From positions 682,001 to 746,000 of the forward strand of contig JANATG010000006.1 in assembly GCA_029449235.1 (NCBI GenBank): a DNA stretch of 64,000 bases, given 5' to 3'. The stretch comes from Linnemannia schmuckeri. Its lineage: Eukaryota > Mortierellomycota > Mortierellomycetes > Mortierellales > Mortierellaceae. Below are positions 21,758 through 34,299 of the stretch, piece by piece; the first letter of the stretch is position 1; every line of letters starts with the position of its first letter. Under the pieces are notes generated by a model. That model was not told the origin of the DNA. It ran no database searches and was given only the letters and a program-made list of their open reading frames with translations. Made by a program: the position numbers and the translations under genes.

Positions 21758-22519
21758 TTTGTTCGAAAGAACAACACCTCACTCTCTCTTTTTTTTCTTT
21801 CTCATTATTTTCTTTCACGCGCATGGTTCAAGGGCTGTTCTTTATTCCGAAGCATCTTGAGCGCTTTCTCCCTTTGTATCGTTCAACCTGTACGCTCTAA
21901 ATGATCATCCTCACCGACGTATTTTTACGCACATGTTCCCTTTAAGTTAGTTTCACCAAATATCGCCCATAGTAGCTTCTGCATGCACCCTAGAAAAAGA
22001 GCCTTGCTTTTCTTTCAAGCAACAGCCATTGATCAATATTAATTGACTCAGTACGACCCGCAAGTGTCTTAGCAATGTGCCAGAGAGGATCACCAATAAG
22101 AACCCCTTGTCCTATCCCGTCAACTGTAAATGTAACAGCCAAAAACTCTCCGGCCAAGAACCCCTCTCTCCCTCAATACCACCCTATTTTTATTTACTCT
22201 TATAACAAAAGAGGTGGTGACTAGGCAGCGGTGGCGACGCCTTAGATTAGTAGTCATATTCTTTAGTAGACATAGTATTAGTAGTGTGCCCAGCCCTCTT
22301 GTCTGCTCTTTGTCCTTTTACACATCACTTCTTGGACGAGAGCAGTGCTGACAAGAGTTTCGCTGGCGCGCTGCAGTGTATCATTTCGTGTGGTTCCTTA
22401 GGACACTATTATCACTACTCCCTACTATCAACCTTCCTTCGACCTACAACCCCTTTTCCCCCATACCAATTGAGGACTTGACAGCGGTCCTACAACTCTG
22501 GCCCTCGACCCTCTCCCTA
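21201..22519. repeat. Right arm of 1,319-bp inverted repeat
   Basis: Reverse complement of 11349..12667; see that entry for the exact pairing rule. The two arms enclose 12668..21200. Outside the arms the flanks are unrelated, and no target-site duplication or transposon terminus is evident. Confidence 0.92.
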
Positions 22520-23103
22520 AGTAACAATGTCTTTCAGTAGTCAAAGTCCGTCATAAAAACCAATAAAATTTCAAAGCCTCCTACGGGCGATATTGCAGGA
22601 TTATTTTTTTTTTGTTTTTGTTCAGACTAAATGGCAATTGCCGTGGATTATTTTTATCCCAGAAGGGTGTGGCGGCGCAGTGGCGCCTCAACTATCCATA
22701 CTATCAGGGGTGACACTGAGCCAGTGGTTGTCTGAAACTCTGAGGTCCAATATTAGAATCTGAACAAGGTTTTGAGGTTCATTGGCTTCACCCACAGCAT
22801 CTGTTATCGTTGACAACGGATGTGGAAGACGTAGAGTTGGAATCAATGTAGTTCTCGAGAAAATGGTGCGTCGGTAGCGACTATGGCCACTAGGCCAAAA
22901 TGAATATGAGAGACAAATCGCAAAAGGAGACATAAGACAGCAAAAGAGGAGTTGCTTACATTTTTGTTAACTGAAACTGAGAGTAACTATGTATTAAACC
23001 TGTATTGACTGAAAAAAGAAATACAAACACCTACACCCTTCTTGCAAGCACCACCTTCAGCACCGTCTAAACACTCATCCAACCATTCTCTCCCAATACG
23101 TCA

Positions 23104-23698
23104 CTAGGCCTTGGGTCCAATAATATCAATATACTCGGCACAGAATTCAGTGTCATCGCATTTGGATGTTACGGTATCATGCTGAAAATTGTTCCCCTTG
23201 TACCAAATGGCCATCTCCGGGCTCATAGGGTCACCATGGGTTATACACAATTGGCCATCCTCATGACAATGGGTATTGAAGCCCTTTGACTCGTACTCCA
23301 TGTTGACATGATAATGTGTCACGTGGGTAAACGAGACCTCGTGACGAAACTTTTTGGTGAACAGGTTGAACATAGTCCGGTACGACAGCCACTTCAGCAT
23401 CGCGGGATGGCAAAGGGCCTCACTTTTTTTTATCCAATGCGGGTGAATTGAGTTTTTGAAGAAATAAACAAAATTTGGAAAAAATAGTTTTAGGATGTGA
23501 GAAGCTACATATTGAGAAAGTGCAGTACAGGCTATAGCAGCTACTATGCACCCTTTTACTTATTTTTGAAGCTGAACTGGAATGGTTCTATACTCACCCG
23601 TTCGGGGCGCGGGCACAGGGTTCCGCTGCTGAGAACAGAACAACGTGAGAAAGAGTGGCAAAAACAGTGGCCGTAAAGCAAAAGAAAAGGCGCACCAT
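23104..23698 (-). CDS. Small secreted protein, subfamily 1 (copy A)
   Basis: Two exons, complement(join(23104..23422, 23598..23698)), 139 residues. Exon 1 encodes a signal peptide (MVRLFFCFTATVFATLSHVV). The intron is phase 2. The mature part contains the family core: aromatic-basic strand LFTKKFRHEV, then NMEYESKGF, HCHEDGQLC, ITHGDP, PEMAIWYKG, and two C-terminal cysteines, so four core cysteines that could form two disulfides. A TATA-like box (cttttat on plus, 23835-23841) lies ~140 bp upstream. It is the downstream-most member of the minus-strand array. The function is unknown to me; the exported, cysteine-paired, rapidly duplicating character suggests interaction with other organisms. 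Confidence 0.8.
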
Positions 23699-24548
23699 GG
23701 TGTTGGTGGTGGTGACTCTATCTGGTTGTGTTATGAGGATTAGGGCAAGGATAGAAGAGCAGTCTAAGGCTTGCTGTCTAATGTAGGGTGTGTAGACAAT
23801 TGTTGAAGGTGTTGAGAGTGTCATGAGAGTCGTGCTTTTATGATGGGAGTGAAAAAAAGTGTGAAAATATGCATCCCTTTTATCACTGGAGGCGATTGTT
23901 GCAATTGAAATAAACAAACAAGCAAACAAACAAGCAAACAAACCAAAAAAAAACGAGCAACAATTGTCCATTTTTTTTTCTCAAAAGATAAATGACCTTG
24001 GTTGCAATAGTTACCTAGGAAGCCTTGAAGATGTCATTGCATATACATTTTGTATGCCCAGAATGCTAAAGGTGCATATCAATAGGGGTCTCCCTTTATG
24101 TTTTTACGCTCATATTTCATATTTTCGCCTCCTTTTGTTCATCTAAGAAATTAAGGATCAAGATGACCATGTCCGTGCACCATGTCAAGTAAAAATACAA
24201 ATCATTGAAACACAAGGGTCGAACAGGCATCATCGTCCACAGTATTCTTCTTTTACGAGATGAATTGACCACGCAGCCACGTCTAACCATCATATCGTAC
24301 GGGTGACATTGCGCCGATGGTCCTGCGAGGTTTGATTCGCGATTCTGAATAATAATCACAAAATAGAGCCAAGTAAGCGAAAAGGAGATATTCAAACTAT
24401 TGTTTATTTGGGACTTGAAGGATTCTGTGCACTAACACGACATAAAGAAAAAACAGCCCGCAATTATACCTCATTCTCACAAACACCTCCATCTCCAGAC
24501 ACTATCCAACCATCCCATTCCATAGCATCATCCTCTCTATTATGCCCT

Positions 24549-25109
24549 TCATGCTTCAACCTCATCATTATACAGTTTACAGTGTTCTCCGCAGTCAACT
24601 GTCCAGGTAGTATGTTGATACTCGTACCCCTTGTACCAGATCGTCATTTCCGGGCTTGTTGGGTCACCGTGTTTGACACACCAGACTCCATCATCATGGC
24701 AGTGCTTCCTGATACCCCTTGCATAGTAGACCAACATTCCTTGGTAGACATTGTCGACGGTCAAATTGACATTATGGACATACTCGTAGTTGTAAATGTG
24801 AAATGGAGCCTCGAAAGACATCCATTGTAGTTGCAAGGTAGCTGGGATAACAGTTTCGTATGTGGCGATAATCGAACTAACAAAAACAAGAGGATGAAAG
24901 AATATGTATTAGGATGTGAGACGATAAACTGTATGTGAAAGAGAAACAGAATTACAAGAACGGCATAAAACTCACTCAGTTGTGTTTGAGCTGGGGAGAC
25001 CAGCGATCGCGTTTGAGGCGGGGCGGGCAGAAGCAAGTCCTAAGAGCAGGGTAACGTAGATAAGGGTGACGAAAGCAATGACCAAAAACTGAGAGAAAAG
25101 GTACACCAT
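24549..25109 (-). CDS. Small secreted protein, subfamily 1 (copy B)
   Basis: Two exons, complement(join(24549..24876, 24976..25109)), 153 residues. Exon 1 carries the signal peptide (MVYLFSQFLVIAFVTL) plus a short pro-segment with an N-glycosylation site (SSNTTD across the junction). The phase-2 intron is in the family position. The mature core has YYARGIRKHCHDDGVWC, VKHGDP, PEMTIWYKGYEY and the pair DCGEHC. The 134-bp exon 1 equals that of copies C and F. A TATA-like box (ccttatatt, 25268-25276) lies ~160 bp upstream. It appears intact. Confidence 0.82.
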
Positions 25110-26344
25110 GGTATAAGTGGTGATACTGTCTATTCGTGGTTGAAAATTGAATAGAAGAGAGCGGGCGATACTTATTAGTCTGGTGTATGGTGTGTAGATG
25201 ACAGTTAAGAATGTTGAAAGTGTGGAGTGAGTCGTATGTTTGGAAAGGCGGATGAAAACGATCACGTCCTTATATTCTCGTCTTGACCCGATCACGTCTG
25301 TTGCACATGAAACAAAAAATGATAGTGCCAGAGTCATAAAAAATGATATGATTATGCATCTCTTTGTTTCCCTTCATCATTTTGCGTTGCTGCTCTAAAC
25401 ATAACCGGTTCTCGAAATATCGCCTCCCTTCCTTTGTCCATCTGCAACTTTGCGATTCAAGGTAGGCATGTCTGCACACTATGAAAAGTAAAAGATCCAT
25501 CGCAATCGTTACCAAATAGCGAGATGAGCATGCTTAATTGTCCAAATTATTTTCTGTTACGGGAGAAGGAGGAGGCGGCGTAGCGGTGTCTAGCCTTGCT
25601 ATCACGGGTGATAATCAACTAGCAGTCGTCCGAGTTTCAAGCCTTAAATCTGAACGAGGTTTTGAGATTTAGTAGTCTCGTCCATAGCAACGGTCGCCTA
25701 TGAAAAAGGTTGTGGAAGCCGTAGATCCGGAGTCGATATATAGAGATTGTTGTTGGCGAGAGGAAGTGACTGTGTATAGCAGGATTGACGGAGTACAGAG
25801 AACTTTAATTGAAGTATAAGTGTGTCTGTGTTCTGAACTGAGATGAACGAAAAACAAAGCTAAAAAAATGGGCCCTCCCTACAACCTCATTTTCGAAACA
25901 TAAGCACACACATGCTTCCTCTATGTCTGTTGGATCTGTATAGTATCGCTATACTAGCGACAGTTGGAGACTATGAAAGAGTGTTCACCAGGGTGCGAGA
26001 TGCAAAATTTCATACATAAACGAACGCCTCCTGTCCACTCTCTTCCTTTGTTTTGCCGTTCTACATATAAGCAAAAGCCTTAACACTTCCTACTTTTCCT
26101 TCCTCCACGTATATAAGCAAGGACCAGGTCAACCTTGCATCCTGCCGAGCGAAAGACTGTCTGTGAGTTGTGGACAAACGAAGAAAGTAGGAAAGACAAA
26201 AAAATTTAATCAAAGTTTGAGTGAGTCTGTGCGAAGAACTGAATTGATAAAGAAAAAACGCGCAAAAGTGTGTCTGTTACAGCCGCACATCTTAATCTAC
26301 CCACTCACCATCCAGCCAATCAAGTCGACACACCCCTCTCTCCT

Positions 26345-26931
26345 CTATGCCACCGAGGGATCGATATAGTTATCGTACTGGCGACAGAAAACTGGCATTT
26401 TGGAGCCACAGTCAGCTGTTACGGTGTTATGATGATAGTTGTACCCTTTGTACCAGATAGCCATCTCCAGGCTCTGTGGGTCACCATGGGTAACACACCA
26501 GGTTCCATCGTCATAGCAGTGACTTTTGAAGTTTCTTGATATATATTCCATATTTGCAGAGTAGGACCCATTGACGCTCAAGGTGACCTCGTGGTTGTAC
26601 TTTCTGTCAAAAAAGTGCCACCGAGAAAACCTAGAATACCACATCAGATTCAAGTGGACTCCAGAGACTTTCACTTCGTCAGCGACCGTGCTAAAGGAAA
26701 AAAAATTGTGTGATTAATTATTAGGATGTGAGAGAAACAAAAGCAGCCATCAGGGTTTGGTTTTTTTTGATGCTGCAATTGGATAATATAAGCTTACTTT
26801 CCCGACTCTAAAATGGGACTGAAAGAGACCCCGTTTGAGGTGGGACGAGCAGAGGCCAATTCGGAGTATAGGGTAACATAGGTAAGAGCGATGAAAATCA
26901 TGGCAAGAAGCCAAAAGAAAGGGCGCGACAT
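26345..26931 (-). CDS. Small secreted protein, subfamily 1 (copy C)
   Basis: Two exons, complement(join(26345..26690, 26798..26931)), 159 residues. Signal peptide MSRPFFWLLAMIFIALTYV, a Ser/Pro pro-segment, then a phase-2 intron. The mature domain shows FFDRKYNHEVTLSV, NMEYISRNF, HCYDDGTWC, VTHGDP, MAIWYKGYNY and C-terminal DCGSKMPVFC. Exon lengths match copy F exactly (134 and 346 bp), making C and F the least rearranged pair. TATA-like ctttatatt at 27095-27103. It appears intact. Confidence 0.83.
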
Positions 26932-28569
26932 GGTGAGGTCGTGACACTGACTGGTGGTGATATGAGGTGAGGATATGATTGAGAGGGCGGTCTGGAGAGA
27001 GTAGTGTCAGTGTGCGAGGTGTCGGATATCAACCTAGACAGTGCGATAGGGTAGGTATGATTTGAAAGGAGATAAAAATGGACAAGTGCGTATTCTTTAT
27101 ATTCGCATCTACGCCTGGACGAAGCTCTTATGAAAAGAAAGCAATGCCTTGCTTTGGGTGAGAGACAAAAAAACAGGCGATGATTGTCCTTCTTTTGACT
27201 CGAAGGCGAATGATAATGAATACGATGGCTAATTAAGTATCCGTAGATAACAATAGGTGTTATCAAGGATTTAAAAATAAGGCGATGCTTTGAATATTTT
27301 ACTTCGATGGCATATAAACAGAAGCGCTCGTACCTGGGGTTTCTTCAACTGACGATATCGCGTCGTAGTAAGTGTTACCTGAAGTCCGTTTCCTGTCCGT
27401 GTTGGAGGCGAAGTTTTTGCCGCATGGCGCAAAATGCAAAAAACAACTACCTAAAATGACGCCTCCTGGTTCGGCTGCTGCCCCTTTATTTTCCGCCTAG
27501 ACATAACCAAGGGCTCAACAATTTCGCCTCTTCCCTTGTCCATCTCGTTCACCTAACAGATTATGGGCTAGGGACGACGAAGTGTGTGTATGTGTGTATG
27601 TTAAAAACGACAAGTATTCGCAGTTGAAGAAACCCATTACCCAAAATAAATCGTCCAGTCCACCACTCGACCATACTCAACACACCCGTCATCCCTCTCA
27701 TATAAATTCTTTTTTATTCACATCTGTACTTGAACGCGACGGTGTGCAAAAAGATGGGCCAAAAAAGAGTGACGATTGTCCGTCCATTTCGCAACAGTTA
27801 AAACGGCAATGAATGCAATGGGTGCTTGCGTCAAAAGACAGCAGCTATCATGTGCGTGAAAAGCAAACCGTGCATCAAAATAGCGACACTCGCTTTGCTT
27901 TCTTCCCTCTCTTTATTTTACTCCATTAAACATAACACTGGTTTAAAATTTTGGCCTTCTTCCTTTGTCCATCTGTTCAACTATAATTTTAAGCCTCAAA
28001 ACGAACATGTCTGTGCAACATGTCAGGTAAAAAAGACGCTGCAGTTTAGTCAAACGCAAGTTGGTGAGTGATTACTGCCCATTTTTTCTCGTTGTCGTTT
28101 CATCAGGTGCGAAGCTGAGCCGGTGGTTGTGCGAGACCTGAACTTCGCTCCCATACCAAGTCTGCGATTCGATAGGCCCGTTAATATAACTTTTTGCCGA
28201 TACAAGACACAAGCTGTGGCACAGAAAAAGAACAGCTTGCTGCAGCGAATTTTTCATATTTTTTAGCTTGACAGAAGCAGAACAAAACAACATGTGGCTG
28301 ACTTGACGGTGTTTCTAGTGGGAATAACTATAGCTGCTGTAACTGAAGTCATACTAAGACGTGTGATGAAGGGTCTCGCCGATGTCAAGAAGGAAAGCTC
28401 AAGTGGACAACGTCTTGAGAAAAAAAGGAAGCGATCAAAAGAGACGAAAGATGACATGGGATTCGCATATCTTCAAAACGTCAAAATTTTTAATTATTTT
28501 GCCTAGAACTGCCCGTTGGGCGTGTCCGACAGCCAACCGTCACAATACACACCCCTTCCTCTTTACCTC
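26932..28569. other. Array spacer between copies C and D
   Basis: No intact family member. It contains two copies of the promoter-side motif also seen upstream of other copies (an AAACATAA...CGCCTC..CTTTGTCCATCTG block, near 27490 and 27930), which suggests one array unit has lost its coding part here. Confidence 0.45.
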
Positions 28570-29136
28570 CTAGTTGGGTGTGATATAATCAACGTACTCA
28601 GAACAATCATTACCATTCTCATTAAGGCATGCTCTTGACCGCTCGTTATGTTGATAAGTGTACCCCTTGTACCAGATAGCCACTTCCGGACTCTGTGGAT
28701 CTCCGTGATTCACGCACCAATTCCCGTCCTCATGGCAGTGATTCCCGAAACCGCGTGACTCATATGCCATACGGCTAGCGTACTGTAGCGAGTGGTTGAA
28801 ATAGACATAGTGCTTGTACTTTCTGGTGAAAAAGTGCCATGTGGATTTGGTGGACACCCACTGTAATATCGCGATTCGACAATCATAGCCGCTGTTTTTT
28901 TTAGTTAGAAAAGCGTGGAAGAATATGTGTTAGGGCGTGAAAAGAGATAACAGAGAGAGAGAGGAGTAGAGGTTAGGAATAACCATGCTTCTGGCTGTTG
29001 TATTCCAAACTCACGTATTCGGGTCAGCCAAGTTGGGGACGCAGGGGACTTGCGCGGAGTCGATACCGGAGAGCAAGGCAGTGTGAGCAAGAGCCACAAG
29101 AACAATAGTCGTAAACCAGATGAAAAGACGCGACAT
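28570..29136 (-). CDS. Small secreted protein, subfamily 1 (copy D)
   Basis: Two exons, complement(join(28570..28891, 29015..29136)), 147 residues. Signal peptide MSRLFIWFTTIVLVALAHTA; phase-2 intron. Mature core: FFTRKYKHYVYF, MAYESRGF, HCHEDGNWC, VNHGDP, PEVAIWYKGYTY, then CLNENGNDC. Two extra cysteines (one in the pro-segment, one soon after the intron) could form a third pair. A TATA-like box (minus-strand GCATAAAAAG, 29291-29300) lies ~155 bp upstream. It appears intact. Confidence 0.82.
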
Positions 29137-30231
29137 GATGTGTGTCGGGCCACTGTCTGATCGAGGTCAGAGGATGAGGATGCGGAGGAGGGAGCAGTAG
29201 GTACTGTGTAATGTGCGGTGTGCGGTGTACGAATGACGATTGAGTGTGATGAGGGATATGTATTTTGGAGGGCTGGAAAAAAAGAGCATCCTTTTTATGC
29301 ATTCTACACTTGAAGGCCACCATAGTGAGTGAAAGAAAGATAGAAGGGTCGGGAATCAAAACGGGCAATGATTGTCCATGTTTTCTTTGCTTCGCTGCTC
29401 AAACATAATCAGGGGTCACAATGTAGCCTTCCAACTCAGAAAACAAGAATTAAGATGAACATATCCACGCACCATGTCATGTAAAAAGACACGCGCTTTC
29501 TGAAACGTGAAGGGTCGAGCAGGCATTATTGTCCATATTATTTTTTCTTCCATAGGTGGAGGTCGCTGCGACACTGCGTCCAACCATCTTGTCATAAGTG
29601 TCATTGAGCTGGTGGTTGTCTGAAGTCCGAGCCTCGATCCCGTGTGTCTCAATTCTGTGCAAGATCTGCGAGTGTTAATTAAAAAAACAATTGCCGCCCC
29701 CGTCGAAGTGTAAATATAATGCGACTCTTTGTTCTTGTAAGATATAAATAAAAATAAATCTTCATTGCCATCCAGTCTCCGTGGAATGGTTCTATGCTCA
29801 GGCAGTAAGGAATGCACCTGCCTTTTTTTTTTTCTTGATTGTTGGTCATATTTTTTTTTCATTTACATTTTTTTGTTATCATTGTCTACATACTAATGCA
29901 TGACCAAAAGCTCACCCTACCGCCTCTCTTTCTCCCCCTCTTTTCTTCTATTTAAGCCTAGGGAACGGGTGATCATGCAGCTTAGCACTTGGGCGCTCTG
30001 ATTTTCGTTGGTCTAAGGCGTGACAAAATCACTATGGCCACCAATACAATGACCATGAAAATGACATTAAAGACAAAGGAAAAACTTTCAATTAAAGGTT
30101 GAAGGTAAACAACAAGATTGCGTTGACTAAGGTTGCTTATACTCTCTCCTGGCACAAGTACATCTCTAACACTGTCGAGCTACCATCCAACCATATATTC
30201 ATCCCAACACATACGAAGACACCTCCCTCAT

Positions 30232-30832
30232 TTATGCCCTCGAGCGCTCGACTATATCATTATATTGTTGACAGGTATTCTGGTCGCCGGGCCAGCAAGC
30301 TTCTGACACAGTTTTATGTTGATAGTTGTATCCTTTATACCAGATAGTCATCTCCGGACTCATAGGGTCGCCATGAGTGACACACCAGACTCCATCCTCA
30401 TGGCAATGGGGGTTGAAGCCTTTTGACTGGTACTTCATATTGCCCTTGTAGATGTCCCAGACCTCTAACGACAAAGTGGACGTACTCCTTGGTGAAAAGC
30501 TACATGTGGACCTGACGGAGTACTGCTTTAGCGTCATTTCAAGGCCGAGGTCACCGTTTCTCCATCCGGCGACGGTGACCGAGCTAAAAACACAAACAAA
30601 AAGGTTGGGTTGATGAGTATTGGGCTAGGTGAAGGGAAAGCCGAAAGAGAATACGAGAGAATAGCAACTATCAGGGGTTTGGTGCTAATAGGTGACATAA
30701 AACTCACTCAGTCACGTTTGAGATAGGACTGGCAAAGGTCGCGTTCGAGACGGAATGGGCGGAGGTGAGAGCAGAGGTTAATGCAACATGGGCAAGTTTA
30801 ATGACCATGTACAAATGGAAAAAGTGCAACAT
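30232..30832 (-). CDS. Small secreted protein, subfamily 1 (copy E, frame-scrambled segment)
   Basis: Two exons, complement(join(30232..30583, 30708..30832)), 158 residues, open throughout. The signal peptide is weaker (MLHFFHLYMVIKLAHVALTS) and carries two N-glycosylation sequons before the intron. The core is otherwise normal: NMKYQSKGF, HCHEDGVWC, VTHGDP, PEMTIWYKGYNY, and CWPGDQNTC. About 18 codons before NMKY are read in a shifted frame. The expected LFTKEY-like strand is visible one frame over, entered by loss of one base and left by loss of two. It could be a surviving variant or an early pseudogene. Confidence 0.65.
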
Positions 30833-31716
30833 GGTATATGAGATGAATATGTTTAACTGTGTTTTGAAAAAAGAAGATAGTTAGGAGGGAGCAGCAGGAA
30901 GCGAAAGTGCAGGAGAAAAGGACAGTGAAAGAAAGTGGGATTTGGGAGGCGTGTTTTGAGAGGGGAGTGAAAACAGAAATATGAGTCATACGCCCTTTTG
31001 TTCCCTTTCACCTTGAACACACCTCTTGTGCGAGATACAAAAGGGGAAGTGCAAAAACATAGAGCTGATGTCTTTTGTTCTCTGATACTTGCGATCTATA
31101 GTAGTAAAATTGTTACTTGGTCACTTTACCCTTCTTAGTTTGGACGTGAGCGCGACTTTGAATGAGAGAGCAATGATAAACGACTATTCATGCGAAAGAA
31201 ACATTACAGGCGTTGTCAAGAATCGACAAAGAAAGTAACACTTCACCTGATGTTTGTAGAACAATGATGTTGTGCGCTGGCGATAACGAGCACTTACTAG
31301 AGGCTCTTTTTGATCCATGTAGGAGGCGATGGTTTCGATGAATATGCTATCTTTTGTATACAACGAAACAAGCAAACAATAATACAAGAGACGCCATTTT
31401 CTGTTTTGTTGCCCTTTCGTTTGCCATGGTAAAAACGGCCCAATGTTCACCATTTCACATCCCTTTCTCTCTTCTCTCCATTTAAGTTAACGAAACGGAA
31501 CATGATTTGAGAGAAAGGACAAAATGAGAAGAGGAAAATGAGAGACACTCAACTCAGCACGAATATAATGGAAGCTCGGGAGTGTCCCCTATCTGAACAC
31601 AAAGACTATAAATACTGTAATAAAAACGCTACATATGTACGTCCCATCACTAACTCATCTTCTTCACTATTCAAATAGCGTCCAGTCCATCTCAACAATC
31701 CTCTCCCTCTCCTCCG

Positions 31717-32324
31717 CTATGGTACCGCGCTGTCAACAAAATTATAGTACTCGCGACATCTGACATACCCCTCGACGTAGCAACCAATGGTCATAGTTGG
31801 ATGTTGGAAGTTATATCCCTTGTACCAGATAGCCATCTCTTGACTCAAAGGATCGCCATGTGTCACGCACCAAACTCCATCCTCATGGCAGTGGGAGTTG
31901 AAATTTCTTGCCTTGTACTTCATATTGCCCGTGTAGTGATGGTCGACGGTCAGTGTGATATCATGGTTGTACTTTCTGGTGAAGAGCCACCATGTATCCA
32001 TGTTGGACAACCATTTCACATTCATTTTTACGGTGGATCGACGTTCCAATGCGACAACCGAGCTAAAATGCATAGAAAAATTGAGAGGCGCATAAGTAAT
32101 AGGATGCATAAAGGGAGAAGCGAAAGAGAGGGTGGGAGGAAGAGTAACCATCGCCATGAATTTGATACATGTAGGCAACATATAACTCACCCAGTCGCGT
32201 TTGAGACGGGGCGCGGAGAGGTAGCGCTTGAGGCTGAGCGAGCGGAGGCGAGTCCAGAGAACACGGCAACGTGGGCAAGAATAACGAGAACAACGTTCGA
32301 AAATGAAAGGTAAAGTCGCACCAT
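31717..32324 (-). CDS. Small secreted protein, subfamily 1 (copy F)
   Basis: Two exons, complement(join(31717..32062, 32191..32324)), 159 residues. Signal peptide MVRLYLSFSNVVLVILAHVAV, Ser-rich pro-segment with an NAT sequon, phase-2 intron. Mature core: WWLFTRKYNHDITLTV, NMKYKARNF, HCHEDGVWC, VTHGDP, MAIWYKGYNF, and CYVEGYVRC. The intron lacks a stop in one frame, so a longer read-through frame exists, but it does not encode the signal peptide. A TATA-like box (minus CCATAAAAAGGG, 32482-32493) lies ~158 bp upstream. It appears intact. Confidence 0.85.
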
Positions 32325-33127
32325 GGTGTGAATGGTTGAAGCTATTGAATGTGTTTAAGAGAAGATAGAAAGAGGAGTCAGTGGAAAGTACGTATGTGTA
32401 TGTGTGTTTACGAAAGTTCAAGTTGGAGTAAGCTCGGTTTGGGAACTGGCGGTTGGGTAGAGAAGTGGAAAACATTAACCGCCCTTTTTATGGTCAGATT
32501 GAACGCGCCTCCTATTGGAGAAACAATAGTGATAAGAACAAAAAAACGCGATGCCTGTTAGAGATTGACAATAGAGTATTGTCACTTGGCCACGGTTCCC
32601 ATTTCATTTTGAAGGTGGTCCTTATTTTGTACTTTCTATACTATTTTGTTTGCCATATTAAACTTGACAAAAGACTTACCTTTCTGCCTCTTTCTTTCCA
32701 CTCTTTTGCAACCAAGGCAAGGAAACGAGGGGCCTAGCATCATGCCAAACAATAGCCCTCGTTCAATTGGTATCACGCAAAGGAAGCTGAACAAAATGGT
32801 ATCCATATTTTATCCCTTCAACCCTTTCTAACAAATTAAGCGTAAAATCGATCTCCGACCAGCCATCCCTGCTTCTTTGAACTTGGAACACGCTTCGCCC
32901 ATACCTCATAGGTGATGATGAACTTTACCAGATCAAACACAAAATAACTTGTTGTCTATATCTCATTACTACTGGCGGAATGCTTCAGAAGCCACTGAAG
33001 GAAGAGTTACACGACAAGGAGGCAAAAGAAAGTGAGACTTACCTCGACACTGAAAATTGTTATTAAAGCTTGGCAGGTATTTTCGGTAAAAAATAATACA
33101 GTCCTTGTACTGGTAGCAAGCAACGCA

Positions 33128-33656
33128 CTAGTTATCCTCTTGGCAAGCCGGATGTCTGGTAGTATGCCGATACTCATACCCCATGTACCATACAGCCATT
33201 TCCGGATTATCGGGATCGCCATGGGTTATGCACCAGAGTCCATCGTCCGTACAGTGAGTCGAGGTGCCCCTTGGCTTGTATTTTATATTGCTCCAGAAAG
33301 TCCCATCGATAATCATGGTTATATTATAATGGTAATCGCCATTTCCTGAGTAGTCCCTAAGCACCACCAGAAAAGTGTCGAGGAGCGGTAAATCCTCCGT
33401 TTTCCAATGCGGTGAACCATCTACGACATAAAAAGGGGCAACTTAGTATTAGAGAGAGAGAAGAGGAGAAAGAGAGAAAGAGGCACAACAACTGCCGTCA
33501 TTCTGGATGGGAAGAGCGAGTTAACACTAGTAATTTTTATGCAACATGCCTGGTCGAGTTCTACAGAGGAGTCACGAAGGTAGCTTCAAACATTATAGCA
33601 ATGTGGATGAATATGGCGAGTACAATGGTCGGAAGCCAAATAACACGGCGTAACAT
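33128..33656 (-). pseudogene. Secreted-family copy G, broken
   Basis: A signal exon remains (MLRRVIWLPTIVLAIFIHIA from 33656) but runs into a stop, and no donor gives the right phase for the second exon. The mature part is recognisable (NIKYKPRGT, HCTDDGLWC, ITHGDP, PEMAVWYMGYEY) but ends at a TAG just before the terminal cysteine segment, whose remnant follows in frame. A TATA-like box is still present (33774-33783). Confidence 0.7.
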
Positions 33657-34299
33657 GATTTTCGAAACACAGTCTGATTATGTGATGAGGATGAAGACTA
33701 AGGAGCGGGAACAATATGTATAGTATGATGTGAAAAATTATGGGGGACAAAAGGTAAATGAAAACGTATGCTTCTTTTTTATTCGTACCTCCACCCTTGA
33801 GCGCAATTATCATGAATAAAGACGGACCGAGGACCAGAAAAAGGGATGATTGCCGTTCTCTTTTCCTCGGGTGGCAAGTGATTTTGGATCCGACATTTAT
33901 TTCGGGAACAATAGGGGTCCAATTTTGAATGCAAAAAACAGAACCAAAAGCTCATTATTCTTTACCGCTCACTTTTCTTAAGAAACTGATGTCCATGCAT
34001 CACACAGAGTAAACTTAAATAAAGGGGGCTGAGAAGAGGCTGAGCGGCGATCTACAATTTTTTTCAGAATTTTTTGTACGCAGGGCTAGGAACGGTGGAA
34101 CAAAAGAAGGTAGGGTGCAAGCAGTTTTATTGCAGAATGAAGCGAAAAAGAAGGATATTTATGTTAGAAACAAAGAGGGGAGAAGAAGAATGAAGAATGT
34201 AGAATAGAGAAGGAGGAAATAAGACGCGACTCGAGAGAATTAGTGAGACATGCTGATATTAGAAGGTTTCAAATCGCGACGCGAAAATAATATTCGGAT

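Larger units (their letters stand above)
22663..25770. repeat. Dispersed intergenic unit of the secreted-gene array
   Basis: Two ~200-bp segments, 22663-22870 and 25573-25770, are clearly related: shared ggcggcg, aatctgaac.aggttttgag, a ttcgtc/cttcac block, tgtggaag.cgtag. Shorter relatives occur near 24290-24350, 28085-28190 and 29570-29650. They mark repeat boundaries of the tandem gene array. The coordinates span the two best copies, with a gene between them. Confidence 0.55.

Noticed and set aside
31717..32475. 252-codon continuous frame on minus strand
   Set aside because: It reads through the intron of secreted copy F in a frame that does not encode the signal peptide. The two-exon model reproduces the family layout.
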